From: Paracoccaceae bacterium
Lineage (GTDB): Bacteria; Pseudomonadota; Alphaproteobacteria; Rhodobacterales; Rhodobacteraceae
Direction of reading: 5' to 3'
DNA: 55,301 bases
NCBI GenBank assembly: GCA_022448245.1
Contig: JAKVCO010000023.1
Location: 1 to 55,301, forward strand
Shown here: piece after piece, positions 44,116-53,062 of the stretch
Layout: each line of letters begins with the position of its first letter
How positions within the stretch are numbered: position 1 is the stretch's first letter
The notes under the pieces: model-generated
The model's database searches: none
What the model was told of the DNA's origin: nothing
What the model saw: only the letters and a program-made list of their open reading frames with translations
Position numbers and translations under genes: made by a program

Positions 44116-44985
44116 ATGCCAAGTCGCCCCTACCGCTCTGTCCTCTATATCCCAGCCTCCCGTGCCCGCGCTCTCGAGAAGGCGCGAATGATGCCGGTAG
44201 ATGCGATCATCTTCGATCTCGAAGATGCCGTGGCGCTCACTGAAAAGGAGGCCGCGCGCCAGCTTTTGGCGGAAACGCTGACGCTTGGTGGCTATGGCCC
44301 GCGGGCTCAGATCGTGCGGATCAACGGGATGGACACGAAATGGGGTGAAGACGATCTGGCGGCCATTGCCGCCATCGGGCCCGAAGCGGTTCTGCTTCCC
44401 AAGGTGGACCGGGCCGAGCTGATCGAAGATCTCGCCGCGAAACTCGACAAAATCCCGGAAGCTCGCGACACGAAGATCTGGGCCATGATGGAAACGCCAG
44501 AGGGCATCTTGAACGCGGCCTCTGTCGCGCGCGCCTCTCGGATGGCGGGCATGGTTATGGGCACCAATGACCTCGCCAAGGACCTGAACTCTCGCACGCA
44601 CCCCACGCGGGAGCCGATGATTACCTCTCTCGGAATGTGTGTGCTCGCGGCCCGCGCTGCAGGCATCGCGATTGTCGACGGGGTCTATAACGCATTCAAA
44701 GACGACGAAGGCCTGCGCACCGAGTGCGAGCAGGGCCGCGACATGGGCTTTGACGGCAAAACGCTGATCCACCCGGCGCAAGTCGCCATCGCCAACGAAG
44801 CTTTCGCGCCGTCTGAGGAAGAGATCGACTTGGCCAGCCGCCAGATCGCCGCCTTTGAGGAAGCTACTGCTGCTGGCCAAGGCGTCGCCGTTGTTGATGG
44901 CCGCATCGTGGAAAACCTCCACGTTGAGACAGCCCGAGCAACGCTTGCGAAAGCTTCTGCGATTAAAGAACTCGCCGCGGCCTGA
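44116..44985 (+). CDS. mcl2: CitE-family enzyme, probable (3S)-malyl-CoA thioesterase
   Basis: This 289-residue TIM-barrel protein is of the HpcH/CitE family. SVLYIPASRARALEKA, AIIFDLEDAV (acidic metal site), RINGMDTKWGEDDL, WAMMETPEGILNA, MGTNDLAKDL, DMGFDGKTLIHPAQV and GQGVAVVDGRIVENLH match, from memory, Mcl2 of Rhodobacter, the thioesterase that releases malate from malyl-CoA in the ethylmalonyl-CoA pathway. The neighbouring mch gene supports that pathway. ATG 44116 is preferred to TTG 44101 because SRPYRSVLYIP is the family start. A malyl-CoA lyase (Mcl1) activity is less likely because that protein is longer with a different N-terminus. Confidence 0.85.
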   Translation: MPSRPYRSVLYIPASRARALEKARMMPVDAIIFDLEDAVALTEKEAARQLLAETLTLGGYGPRAQIVRINGMDTKWGEDDLAAIAAIGPEAVLLPKVDRAELIEDLAAKLDKIPEARDTKIWAMMETPEGILNAASVARASRMAGMVMGTNDLAKDLNSRTHPTREPMITSLGMCVLAARAAGIAIVDGVYNAFKDDEGLRTECEQGRDMGFDGKTLIHPAQVAIANEAFAPSEEEIDLASRQIAAFEEATAAGQGVAVVDGRIVENLHVETARATLAKASAIKELAAA

Positions 44986-45006
44986 ACCGGCACTGGGAGC
45001 CCCCTC

Positions 45007-45210
45007 ATGCGCGTATACCGACTGCTGACCGCTGACGACACCTCGGCCTTTTGCCACAAAGTCACAGAAGCCCTGAGCAAAGGGTGGGAGCTGTACGGAG
45101 ATCCGACCTACGCTTATGATGCCACGGCTGGCGTCATGCGGTGCGGACAGGCTGTGATCAAAGACGTGCCGGGCGACTACGATCCCTCTCAAAAGTTGGG
45201 CCAGCTATGA
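45007..45210 (+). CDS. DUF1737 family small protein
   Basis: This 67-residue protein begins MRVYRLLTADDTSAFCHKVT and continues ALSKGWELYGDPTYAYD, which matches DUF1737, a family of small proteins of unknown function. GGGAG precedes the ATG, and its TGA overlaps the ATG of mch (ATGA). Its fixed position between mcl2 and mch suggests a role with acyl-CoA metabolism, unproven. Confidence 0.85.
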   Translation: MRVYRLLTADDTSAFCHKVTEALSKGWELYGDPTYAYDATAGVMRCGQAVIKDVPGDYDPSQKLGQL

Positions 45211-46229
45211 AGACGAACCCGGGTCGCTTTTTCGAGGACTACAGCGTCGGCGAGGTGATCCATCACGCCGTGCCGCGCACCGTTTCGGGCGGGGAGAGGG
45301 CACTGTATCATGCGCTCTACCCGGCGCGGCACGCCCTATATTCTTCGGATGAATTCGCCCGCGCCTCCGGCTTGCCGTCCTCACCGCTCGATGACCTCGC
45401 GGCGTTCCATGTCGTGTTTGGAAAGACGGTTCCGGACATTTCTCTGAATGCGGTGGCCAACCTTGGCTATGCCGAGGGGCAATGGCTCAGGCCCGTCTAT
45501 CCGGGCGACACGCTACGGTCGCAGTCTGAGGTGATCGGGCTCAAGCAAAACTCAAGCGGTAAAACCGGCGTGGTTTGGGTCCGCACCACTGGCCTAAACC
45601 AACGCGACGAGACGGTGATGAGCTACGTCCGCTGGGTGATGGTCAAACGCCGCAACCCCGGTGAGGCGCCGGAAACAGTGGTTCCTGAGCTCATGGATCA
45701 TGTCCCCGCGCAGAGCCTCTGCATCCCCGACGGGCTGCACTTTGATGACTATGACTTCACGCTCGCCGGGGAGGCTCACCGCGCCGCTGACTACCAGATC
45801 GGCGAAATCATCGACCACGTCGATGGCGTCACCATCGAAGAGGCCGAGCACATGATGGCCACGCGCCTGTGGCAGAACACGGCCAAGGTGCACTTTGATG
45901 CGACCGTCCGACCTGACGGCAGCAGATTGATCTACGGCGGGCATGTCATCTCGATGGCCCGCGCGCTCAGCTTCAATGGCCTTGCCAATGCGCAGATGAT
46001 CGTCGCGCTGAACAGCGGGGCGCATGCGAACCCTTGCACCTCTGGAATGACGGTTCGGGCATGGTCTGAAGTGCTCGACAAAGCGGAAACCAGCGCCCCG
46101 GGTGTCGCGGCCCTGCGCCTAAGGCTCGTCGCGACCACGGGCGCGGCCGGTGTGCTGAAAACGGACGAGGGGAAATACCAGTCCGATGTTCTCCTTGATT
46201 TAGACTACTGGGCGTTGTGTCCTGCGTGA
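45207..46229 (+). CDS. mch: mesaconyl-CoA hydratase (beta-methylmalyl-CoA dehydratase)
   Basis: This 340-residue double-hotdog MaoC-type protein shows RFFEDYSVGEVIHHAVPRTV, HALYPARHALYSSDEFARAS, VFGKTVPDISLNAVANLGYA, RPVYPGDTLRSQSEVIGLK, a second repeat with HVDGVTIEEAEHMMATRLWQ and LIYGGHVISMARAL. It agrees with Mch of Rhodobacter, which hydrates mesaconyl-C1-CoA to beta-methylmalyl-CoA in the ethylmalonyl-CoA pathway. The start at 45207 sits in the ATGA overlap with the DUF1737 gene; a longer frame from 45141 is overlap only. Together with mcl2 it indicates acetate/propionate assimilation by this pathway. Confidence 0.92.
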   Translation: MKTNPGRFFEDYSVGEVIHHAVPRTVSGGERALYHALYPARHALYSSDEFARASGLPSSPLDDLAAFHVVFGKTVPDISLNAVANLGYAEGQWLRPVYPGDTLRSQSEVIGLKQNSSGKTGVVWVRTTGLNQRDETVMSYVRWVMVKRRNPGEAPETVVPELMDHVPAQSLCIPDGLHFDDYDFTLAGEAHRAADYQIGEIIDHVDGVTIEEAEHMMATRLWQNTAKVHFDATVRPDGSRLIYGGHVISMARALSFNGLANAQMIVALNSGAHANPCTSGMTVRAWSEVLDKAETSAPGVAALRLRLVATTGAAGVLKTDEGKYQSDVLLDLDYWALCPA

Positions 46230-46230
46230 C

Positions 46231-46944
46231 ATGCAACACCTTGCTGCCGCTCTCGCCCTCGTGGCCAGCCCTGCGCTGGCTGACGAGGACCGCTTCGTCG
46301 CCTCAAACACCTATGCCACCTTCTACCACGAGCTGGCCCACGCCCTGATCGATACCCTCGAGCTTCCGATTTTCGGGCAAGAGGAAGACGCCGCCGACGT
46401 GCTCAGCGTGCTCAAGATCTCGGAGACATGGGAGGAAGACCGCGCGGTGGCCATGGCCTATGATGCGGCCTTCGGTTTCACCGTCGATCCCGAGGACGTG
46501 GACCGTGAGGAGGTCTACTTCTGGGGGGTGCACGGCCCCGATCCACAGCGCTACTACAACCTGGTTTGCCTCTTTTACGGCGGCAACCCGGACGAGCGTG
46601 AAGACGTCGCCGAAGAGCTAGGCTTACCGGAAGAACGTCTTGAGACCTGCCCGGAAGAGTTTGATCAGGCTCTGAATTCCTGGGGCTCGGTCCTCGAAGA
46701 GCTCTCGGAGAGCGACGAACAGGGCGATCTTGTGCTTGTGGGCAACGACCAAGCCCAGCTTGATATCTTGGGTGATGAGATTGCGTGGCTGAACGAGGAA
46801 TATTCCTTCCCTCAAGACATCAAGATTCACGTGGAAGGATGCGGTGAAGCGAACGCGTTCTACGACACGTTTCGGCAAGAGATCACAATGTGCTCCGAGT
46901 ACCTGCCGTACCTCAGAGAGCTCTGGCAGGAAGTCCCGTCCTGA
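46231..46944 (+). CDS. DUF4344-type putative exported metallopeptidase
   Basis: This 237-residue protein has a signal peptide (about 1-18, ALALVASPALA). The mature start YHELAHALIDTLELPIFGQE carries the zinc motif HELAH (residues 33-37). Residues 120-237 have acidic runs, and four cysteines occur in the chain. The layout matches DUF4344 putative metallopeptidases. It starts one base after the mch stop and belongs to the same transcript. The substrate is unknown. Confidence 0.8.
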   Translation: MQHLAAALALVASPALADEDRFVASNTYATFYHELAHALIDTLELPIFGQEEDAADVLSVLKISETWEEDRAVAMAYDAAFGFTVDPEDVDREEVYFWGVHGPDPQRYYNLVCLFYGGNPDEREDVAEELGLPEERLETCPEEFDQALNSWGSVLEELSESDEQGDLVLVGNDQAQLDILGDEIAWLNEEYSFPQDIKIHVEGCGEANAFYDTFRQEITMCSEYLPYLRELWQEVPS

Positions 46945-46990
46945 CAACGAATTGAGGTGCATGTGGCGCGCGGCCCGATAGGTTGAGCCC

Positions 46991-47656
46991 ATGCGTGCGC
47001 TCGTCTTGCTTCTTCTTCTCGCAAAACCTGCTGCGGCCTGTGTCCTGGCCTTAATGTTTGCCGTCGATGTGTCCGGTTCCGTGGACCCCAACGAGTACCG
47101 CATCCAAATGGAGGGGTTGGCCGAAGGGCTGCGCGACAGGCAGATCGCAGAGAGCCTTCTGTCAGGAAAGGCTGCGCTGTCATTGGTGCAGTGGACGGGG
47201 ATGTCGCGGCAAAAGGTAACCCTGCCTTGGGTCCAGATAGCGTCACACGATGATTTAGAGGCCTTCGCATCAGCTGTCGCCGACGACCAACGCGTTTGGC
47301 GCAACTTCTCAACAGCCATTGGCGAAGGGCTCAGGGTTGCGGGCAGTTCTTTTGATGCCGCGCCAACATGTTCGCGCAATGTGATTGATGTGTCCGGCGA
47401 CGGCGTATCGAACGAGGGGGCGGAGCCTGCCCAGCTTCGGGCACTGAACTCGCAGAAATCGATCGCGGTGAATGCGCTCGTCATCGAGGATGCCACCGCC
47501 GGAGACCTCACCGGCTACTACTATGAGAACGTCATCTTCGGGCCCGGCGCCTTCGTGGTGACGGCCGATCGCTATGCTGAGTACCCTGAAATGATGCGCT
47601 GTAAGCTGTTGCGCGAGGTCACCCAGGTTGTTGGGGCCCTCGAGCTTGGAGATTAG
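46991..47656 (+). CDS. DUF1194 family exported protein (VWA-like)
   Basis: This 221-residue protein has a short signal peptide (LVLLLLLAKPAAA) and the segment MFAVDVSGSVDPNEYRIQMEG, a DxSGS MIDAS-type metal site. RNVIDVSGDGVSNEG and VIEDATAGDLTGYY are further blocks of the DUF1194 family. It is separated by 46 bases from the preceding gene and followed by the sdh promoter region. Adhesion-like binding is possible but function is unknown. Confidence 0.8.
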   Translation: MRALVLLLLLAKPAAACVLALMFAVDVSGSVDPNEYRIQMEGLAEGLRDRQIAESLLSGKAALSLVQWTGMSRQKVTLPWVQIASHDDLEAFASAVADDQRVWRNFSTAIGEGLRVAGSSFDAAPTCSRNVIDVSGDGVSNEGAEPAQLRALNSQKSIAVNALVIEDATAGDLTGYYYENVIFGPGAFVVTADRYAEYPEMMRCKLLREVTQVVGALELGD

Positions 47657-47688
47657 GGAGCTAAAGTGCTGACAGCTCCGCCTCAGCT

Positions 47689-47708
47689 GAAAATGTGATC
47701 ACATTTTC
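47689..47708. promoter_or_regulatory. 20-base perfect palindrome with TGTGATCACA core
   Basis: GAAAATGTGATCACATTTTC is fully symmetric and lies 33 bases after the DUF1194 stop. It is the strongest copy of the operator shared with sucC and the GntR gene, and sits about 348 bases upstream of the sdhC start. It may act with the pair at 47909-47939 by looping, as the centres are 205-236 bases apart. Confidence 0.75.
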
Positions 47709-47908
47709 GGTGTGGGCGGTGATACGTAGCCTCTTTCAGGGCTCTTCCGCCGAATATCCCCTTTGTATCTTGGGATACCCGCTCAAGTAGTTAGAAAATC
47801 GACAGTGCACGGCACGCATCGACAAGGAAGGCTGACGGCGCAGTGTAAGGGTGGGAGGGCACCTTTCGCAGTAAAGAGAATCGTCTCATGCGGGGTTGAG
47901 ATCAATTC

Positions 47909-47939
47909 TGTGATCACGCTCTCATTTGCAGTGATCACA
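47909..47939. promoter_or_regulatory. paired TGTGATCAC(G/A) operators and possible promoter of sdhC
   Basis: TGTGATCACG at 47909-47918 and AGTGATCACA at 47930-47939 each match the operator in 9 of 10 bases. Centres are 21 bases apart, exactly as upstream of sucC. A TTGCAG at 47926-47931 and AATAAT at 47948-47953 (spacing 16) make a weak sigma-70-type promoter that overlaps the second site. This fits regulation at the promoter. Confidence 0.75.
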
Positions 47940-48023
47940 AGCGGTCAAATAATGCGAAATGCGCTGAATCACCGCGTTTTTCCGGCCTTCCAGTGCGTGA
48001 CCCAACGCGACGGACGCGCTAAC

Positions 48024-48031
48024 TAACGTTA
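48024..48031. promoter_or_regulatory. TAACGTTA palindrome in the sdhC leader
   Basis: An 8-base palindrome lies 24 bases upstream of the sdhC ATG, within TAACTAACGTTAACT. It shares GTTAAC with the sucC leader palindrome (40531-40542) and the same distance class from the start codon. It may be a LacI-type operator. Confidence 0.35.
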
Positions 48032-48055
48032 ACTCGCAAGCGAAGGAGCCAGCGC

Positions 48056-48454
48056 ATGGCTGACGTAAACCGTGGGAACCGTCCGCTTTCCCCATTTATG
48101 ATCGGACCCTACTACAAGCCCCAGCTCACCTCGATCTCGTCGATCATGGTCCGGATCACGGGCATCGTCGTCTTGGGATTGTCGGTCGTTATCGTGGCGT
48201 GGCTCTTTACGGCGTCGATCTCCGAGGCCGCCTTCAACGCGTTCAACCGGATCGTGCAGAGCTGGTTCGGTGACCTTGTGCTGCTCGCCGGGGTTTGGTG
48301 CCTGACCTACCACATCCTCGGCCGCCTCCGGCACGTCCTTTGGGACTTCGGCTATTGCTGGGAGGTGCGTGTCGCAGAAAGCCTCGCCATCGGCATGTTG
48401 GTTGCAGCGACCGTGGTTGCGGCGCTGACCTTCATTCTGTTTCTGGCGATGTGA
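48056..48454 (+). CDS. sdhC: succinate dehydrogenase cytochrome b556 subunit
   Basis: This 132-residue membrane anchor has three segments, and SITRITG-like SISSIMVRITGIVVL leads the first. TYHILGRLRHVLWDFGY carries the heme-ligand histidine of the family (HxxxGxRHxxxD). AAGGAG nine bases upstream fixes the ATG. It is the first gene of sdhCDA-x-B; the 399-base gap upstream holds three TGTGATCACA-type sites. Confidence 0.95.
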   Translation: MADVNRGNRPLSPFMIGPYYKPQLTSISSIMVRITGIVVLGLSVVIVAWLFTASISEAAFNAFNRIVQSWFGDLVLLAGVWCLTYHILGRLRHVLWDFGYCWEVRVAESLAIGMLVAATVVAALTFILFLAM

Positions 48455-48464
48455 GGGCTGAGCA

Positions 48465-48839
48465 ATGCAAAGATATCTGACTGATCGTAAGCGCGCCGTT
48501 GGCCTCGGCTCGGGTCGCGCCGGGACCGAGCATCACTGGAAGATGATGGTGAGCTCCATGGCGATTGTCGTCGCCGCGCCGGTCTTTTTCATCCTGTTCG
48601 CGCTGGGCTATCAACTGCCCTACGCTGAAGCCACTGCGTACTTTGGACATCCGGCAGTGGCGATCACACTCGCGGTCACCATGGTGATCATCATCCGTCA
48701 CGTGATGAATGAAGCCATCGAGGCCGCTGAAGACTACGTACACGGCACGGCCGGGCAGCTCACCATCGTGGGCATCACCTGGGCGTCCTACCTGCTGATG
48801 ATCGTGGGGCTGTTTGCCCTCGCGCGCATGGCAATCTGA
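48465..48839 (+). CDS. sdhD: succinate dehydrogenase membrane anchor subunit
   Basis: This 124-residue protein has three membrane segments: [39 protein letters not shown] and [36 protein letters not shown] is the quinone/heme site region where this family normally shows HxxxGxxxIxx[13 protein letters not shown] is a typical N-terminus. The gene follows sdhC by 10 bases and precedes sdhA by 14. Confidence 0.93.
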   Translation: MQRYLTDRKRAVGLGSGRAGTEHHWKMMVSSMAIVVAAPVFFILFALGYQLPYAEATAYFGHPAVAITLAVTMVIIIRHVMNEAIEAAEDYVHGTAGQLTIVGITWASYLLMIVGLFALARMAI

Positions 48840-48853
48840 GGAGATTACCCAAT

Positions 48854-50659
48854 ATGGCAGCCTACGATTACGAGACACATGAATACGACGTTGTAGTGAT
48901 TGGTGCCGGTGGCGCCGGTCTGCGCGCAACGCTCGGCATGGCAGAGCAAGGTTTCAAGACGGCGTGCATCTCGAAGGTGTTCCCCACGCGCTCCCACACG
49001 GTTGCAGCGCAGGGCGGCATCGCGGCATCGCTGTCGAACATGGGCCCCGACCACTGGCAGTGGCACATGTATGACACCGTAAAGGGCTCGGACTGGCTCG
49101 GCGACACCGACGCGATGGAATACCTCGCGCGGGAAGCGCCCAAAGCTGTGTACGAGCTTGAGCACTACGGCGTTCCGTTCTCCCGCACGGAGAAGGGCGA
49201 AATCTATCAGCGTCCGTTCGGCGGCCACACGACCGAGTTTGGCGAAGGCCCGCCTGTGCAGCGTACCTGCGCCGCGGCCGACCGCACCGGCCACGCCATC
49301 CTGCACACGCTCTATGGTCAGAGCCTCAAGCAGCAGGCTGAGTTCTACATCGAATACTTCGCTATCGACCTCGTCATGAGCGACGACGGCGTCTGCCAGG
49401 GCGTGCTTTGCTGGAAGCTAGACGACGGTACGATGCACCTCTTTGCGGCCAAGATGGTCGTGCTGGCCACGGGCGGCTATGGCCGTGCCTACTTCTCCGC
49501 CACCTCTGCGCACACCTGCACGGGTGACGGCGGCGGCATGACGGCCCGCGCCGGTCTTCCGCTTCAGGATATGGAATTCGTTCAGTTCCACCCCACAGGC
49601 ATCTACGGCTCTGGCTGCCTCATCACCGAAGGTGCTCGGGGCGAGGGGGGCTACCTGACGAACTCCGAAGGCGAACGCTTCATGGAGCGTTATGCCCCTA
49701 CCTACAAAGACCTCGCCTCTCGCGACGTGGTTTCGCGCTGCATGACGATGGAAATCCGCGCAGGCCGCGGTGTAGGCGCCGACGGCGACCATATCCACCT
49801 GCACCTCAACCACCTGCCGCCGGATACGCTCGCCGAGCGCCTGCCCGGCATCTCGGAGTCCGCGCGCATCTTTGCGGGCGTTGACGTCACGAAGGAGCCC
49901 ATCCCGGTTCTGCCGACGGTGCACTACAACATGGGTGGCATCCCTACAAACTATTGGGGTGAGGTTCTCGCTCCTACGAAGGACAATCCAGACGCGACTG
50001 CGCCGGGCCTGATGGCTGTAGGCGAAGCGGGCTGTGCCTCGGTGCATGGTGCCAACCGTCTTGGATCTAACTCGCTCATCGACCTCGTTGTCTTTGGTCG
50101 CGCCGCTGCCATTCGCGCGGGCACGACTGTTGATCGCGATGCACCCGTGCCCACACCGAGCAAACGTTCTATCGAGGCGGCGTTCTCGCGCTTTGATGGT
50201 CTTCGATATGCCAAAGGCCACGTGCCAACGGCTGAGCTTCGCCTCGAGATGCAAAAGACGATGCAGGAAGACGCCGCCGTCTTCCGCACCGACAAGACGC
50301 TTGAGGAAGGCTGCAAGAAGATGGGCGATGTCGCGGGCAAGCTTGAGGACGTGTCCGTCACGGATCAGAGCCTTGTCTGGAACTCCGATCTTATGGAGAC
50401 GCTGGAGCTTACCAACCTGATGCCGAACGCCGTGGCCACGGTCACGGCAGCAGCGGCGCGCAAGGAAAGTCGCGGCGCTCACGCACACGAGGATTACCCA
50501 GATCGTGACGACGAGAACTGGCGCAAGCACTCGCTTGTATGGTTCAACGGCAAAGAGGCATCCATGGGCTACCGTGGAGTCGTTACGCAGCCGCTGACGT
50601 CTCACAATGATGGCGGGATCGATCTTAAGAAGATTGCACCGAAAGCGCGGGTCTACTGA
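48854..50659 (+). CDS. sdhA: succinate dehydrogenase flavoprotein subunit
   Basis: This 601-residue protein has the FAD-binding [14 protein letters not shown] (about 15-28), the covalent FAD histidine in [13 protein letters not shown] (His48), the substrate region [36 protein letters not shown], active-site [11 protein letters not shown] and [21 protein letters not shown], and C-terminal [19 protein letters not shown]. It oxidises succinate to fumarate at the inner membrane. Its TGA shares a base with the ATG of the small exported protein (TGATG). Confidence 0.97.
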   Translation: MAAYDYETHEYDVVVIGAGGAGLRATLGMAEQGFKTACISKVFPTRSHTVAAQGGIAASLSNMGPDHWQWHMYDTVKGSDWLGDTDAMEYLAREAPKAVYELEHYGVPFSRTEKGEIYQRPFGGHTTEFGEGPPVQRTCAAADRTGHAILHTLYGQSLKQQAEFYIEYFAIDLVMSDDGVCQGVLCWKLDDGTMHLFAAKMVVLATGGYGRAYFSATSAHTCTGDGGGMTARAGLPLQDMEFVQFHPTGIYGSGCLITEGARGEGGYLTNSEGERFMERYAPTYKDLASRDVVSRCMTMEIRAGRGVGADGDHIHLHLNHLPPDTLAERLPGISESARIFAGVDVTKEPIPVLPTVHYNMGGIPTNYWGEVLAPTKDNPDATAPGLMAVGEAGCASVHGANRLGSNSLIDLVVFGRAAAIRAGTTVDRDAPVPTPSKRSIEAAFSRFDGLRYAKGHVPTAELRLEMQKTMQEDAAVFRTDKTLEEGCKKMGDVAGKLEDVSVTDQSLVWNSDLMETLELTNLMPNAVATVTAAAARKESRGAHAHEDYPDRDDENWRKHSLVWFNGKEASMGYRGVVTQPLTSHNDGGIDLKKIAPKARVY

Positions 50660-50973
50660 TGCGCGCTGTCGCCGTCATCGCTTTCCTCGCGGCTGCCGTG
50701 CCGGCCGCCGCGCAGGAGCTCAACAGCCGCCAACAGGCCGCCTATGACGCGATCCTGCCAGCGCTTGAAGCGACGCTCGAAGAGCAAGGGGGCGCAGCCG
50801 TAGCTGCCTTGGTGCCCATGCTCGCGGGCTGTGTGGTCGTTGAGGCCCGTCGCGGAGAGCTCAACACGCTCGGTGACGGCGACATCGGTGAAAATGAAAC
50901 GAAACTGCTCAACGAGCTGATGGCGCGCCCTGTCGTACAGGGCTGTGTCGCAAAGGCTGCGAACGGGGGGTAA
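50659..50973 (+). CDS. small exported protein of unknown function within sdh operon
   Basis: This 104-residue protein has a signal peptide (VIAFLAAAVPAAAQ) and a mature helical part with two cysteines (AGCVVVEAR and QGCVAKAA) likely bridged. It is coupled by TGATG to sdhA and sits 36 bases before sdhB, so it is part of the operon. Its periplasmic location argues against a catalytic SDH role; assembly or redox sensing are open. No family is recognised. Confidence 0.7.
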   Translation: MRAVAVIAFLAAAVPAAAQELNSRQQAAYDAILPALEATLEEQGGAAVAALVPMLAGCVVVEARRGELNTLGDGDIGENETKLLNELMARPVVQGCVAKAANGG

Positions 50974-51009
50974 GCCCTGCGCCGCCCAAGAGGATAGGAG
51001 ACCAACCGC

Positions 51010-51789
51010 ATGGTCCAGTTCACGCTCCCCAAGAATTCCCGCATCAAGGTCGGGAAGACCTGGCCGAAACCGTCGGGTGCCACGAACGTGCGCGAGTTCC
51101 AGATCTATCGCTGGAACCCTGATGATGGTCAGAACCCGCGGGTCGATACCTACTTTGTCGACATGGATACCTGCGGGCCCATGATGCTTGATGTGCTCAT
51201 CAAGATCAAAAACGAGATCGACCCGACGCTGACGTTCCGCCGGTCCTGCCGCGAGGGCATTTGCGGCTCCTGCGCGATGAACATTGGCGGGACAAACACG
51301 CTGGCCTGCATCTACGGCCATGACGAGGTGAAGGGTGTCGTGAAGGTGTATCCGCTGCCGCACATGCCGGTGGTGAAGGACCTCATCCCTGACCTTACGC
51401 ATTTTTATGCGCAACACGCCTCGATCATGCCGTGGCTTGAAACGAAAACGAACCGTCCCGCGAAGGAATGGAAGCAGTCCATCGAGGACCGCAAGAAGCT
51501 CGACGGGCTTTATGAATGCGTGATGTGCGCGTCCTGCTCCACGTCTTGCCCGTCCTACTGGTGGAATGGTGACAAATACCTCGGGCCGGCAGCACTGCTG
51601 CATGCCTATCGCTGGATCATCGATAGCCGCGATGAGGCCACGGGTGAGCGTCTTGATGAACTGGAAGATCCGTTCAAGCTCTACCGCTGCCACACGATCA
51701 TGAACTGCGCGAAGACCTGCCCGAAGGGTCTGAACCCAGCGAAGGCGATCGGCGCGATCAAGCAGATGATGGTCGAGCGTCAGGTCTAA
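51010..51789 (+). CDS. sdhB: succinate dehydrogenase iron-sulfur subunit
   Basis: This 259-residue protein has three clusters: 2Fe-2S in [14 protein letters not shown]...CIYGH, 4Fe-4S in [16 protein letters not shown], and 3Fe-4S in [17 protein letters not shown]. It transfers electrons from SdhA to the quinone. AGGAG precedes the ATG. Unlike the usual order, one extra gene separates it from sdhA. Confidence 0.97.
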   Translation: MVQFTLPKNSRIKVGKTWPKPSGATNVREFQIYRWNPDDGQNPRVDTYFVDMDTCGPMMLDVLIKIKNEIDPTLTFRRSCREGICGSCAMNIGGTNTLACIYGHDEVKGVVKVYPLPHMPVVKDLIPDLTHFYAQHASIMPWLETKTNRPAKEWKQSIEDRKKLDGLYECVMCASCSTSCPSYWWNGDKYLGPAALLHAYRWIIDSRDEATGERLDELEDPFKLYRCHTIMNCAKTCPKGLNPAKAIGAIKQMMVERQV

Positions 51790-51798
51790 GGCGGCTTC

Positions 51799-52254
51799 GT
51801 GTTGGTACGGCGGGCGGAGGTTCCGGCGTCGAGCCTGATCGCGCGGTACTTGTCCGATCCCGCCTCCCATGTGGATGCCTATGTGACGACCGGCGACGCG
51901 ACGCTCGAGCAGTTCGTTCGCGTGTTCTTTTCAACACCGACATTCAGGTCAGAGCGTCACTTGCTTGGCCTTGGTGGGAAGGTGTCCTCTGATCAGCAAG
52001 TGGACGATCTCGCCTCCGGGGTGGGGTCGGCCATGGCAGCTTGGGTTGTTGAGGATCGCAATGAGACAGAGCTTTTGCTGACTGTTCCGGGCTCACCTAT
52101 TCGGACGTGGCTGGCCGTGGGGCGCGCCGAGCTTTGGTTTGGCTCAGCCATCGTCGCAGAGGGCGGCAAGGTGCCCTTCCTCGCGAAGGCCTTGATGCCC
52201 TTTCACCACGTCTATTCGAGAACTTTGCTCAGGGCCGCTGCAAAACGGGTGTGA
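51799..52254 (+). CDS. protein of unknown function downstream of sdhB
   Basis: This 151-residue protein starts at GTG nine bases after sdhB, behind AGGCGG. It has an amphipathic beta-rich middle (GSAMAAWVVEDRNETELLLT) and ends HHVYSRTLLRAAAKRV. No signal peptide, membrane segment or catalytic motif is recognised. Its stop lies at the foot of the 28-base hairpin, so it is the last gene of the sdh transcript. Some relatives occur as accessory genes of metabolism operons. Confidence 0.6.
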   Translation: MLVRRAEVPASSLIARYLSDPASHVDAYVTTGDATLEQFVRVFFSTPTFRSERHLLGLGGKVSSDQQVDDLASGVGSAMAAWVVEDRNETELLLTVPGSPIRTWLAVGRAELWFGSAIVAEGGKVPFLAKALMPFHHVYSRTLLRAAAKRV

Positions 52255-52327
52255 TGCCCTCACGCTCCCTGTTCAGAGGGCTCCCACCCGCCCACCCACG
52301 CCCTCTGAACAGGGAGCGTGAGGGCAT
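52254..52327. terminator. bidirectional terminator with 28-base perfect inverted repeat
   Basis: Arms 52254-52281 and 52300-52327 are exact reverse complements with an 18-base loop, TCCCACCCGCCCACCCAC. A T-run follows on the plus strand (AGTTTTTTA). It lies between the convergent sdh-tail gene and deoD and serves both. Arms of this length are longer than needed for termination. Confidence 0.9.
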
Positions 52328-52333
52328 AGTTTT

Positions 52334-53038
52334 TTAGGCGAAGGCCGCTTCCAGAGCGATTTCGACCATGTCCCCGAAGGAGCGTTCGCGATCCTCGGAG
52401 GGGAGCGCTTCATGCGTCTTGAGGTGGTCTGAGACGGTGAGCACGGCGAGCGCGCGGCACCCGTGGCGCGCGGCGAGTGTGTAGAGTTCAGCGGCTTCCA
52501 TTTCCACCGCGAGGATGCCGTGGCGTTCCATCTGTTCGTTCAGGTCCGGGCGTTCGTCGTAGAACACGTCCGACGAGTAGATCCCGCCCACATGCGTTGT
52601 GGAGCCTTTGGCCTTGGACGCCTGGTAGGCTGCTTGGATGAGGGACCAGTCGGCGCAGGGGGCGAAGTTGAGTTCGCGCATGATGCCGCGGGACGGGGTC
52701 GACAGCGTCGTTGAGGTCATCGCGAGGATCACGTCGCGGATATTTACGCTCTCCTGCATGGCGCCGCAGGAGCCGATGCGGATGAGGGTCTTGGCGCCGT
52801 AGGTCGAGATCAGCTCATTTGCATAGATCGAGAGCGAGGGCATCCCCATGCCAGAGCCGTGGATTGTGACCGGATTGCCTTTCCACGTGCCGGTGAAGCC
52901 CAGCATTCCGCGCACCCGGTTGACGCACGTGGCGTCCTCGAGGAATGTTTCCGCCGCCCATTTAGCGCGGAGCGGATCGCCCGGCATCAAGACGGTTTCG
53001 GCTATCTCGCCTTTTTTCGCTGAGATATGTGGGGTCAT
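52334..53038 (-). CDS. deoD: purine nucleoside phosphorylase DeoD type
   Basis: This 234-residue protein has [20 protein letters not shown] (17-36, phosphate site), [42 protein letters not shown] and [18 protein letters not shown] with the ribose-binding Met-Glu. It splits purine (deoxy)nucleosides to base and (deoxy)ribose 1-phosphate in the cytoplasm. GAGG precedes the ATG. It is downstream of trpA by 24 bases, possibly cotranscribed; deoC is far away at 15960. Confidence 0.95.
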   Translation of the reverse strand: MTPHISAKKGEIAETVLMPGDPLRAKWAAETFLEDATCVNRVRGMLGFTGTWKGNPVTIHGSGMGMPSLSIYANELISTYGAKTLIRIGSCGAMQESVNIRDVILAMTSTTLSTPSRGIMRELNFAPCADWSLIQAAYQASKAKGSTTHVGGIYSSDVFYDERPDLNEQMERHGILAVEMEAAELYTLAARHGCRALAVLTVSDHLKTHEALPSEDRERSFGDMVEIALEAAFA

Positions 53039-53062
53039 CTTGGCCTCGCTTTCGCGGTGAGG

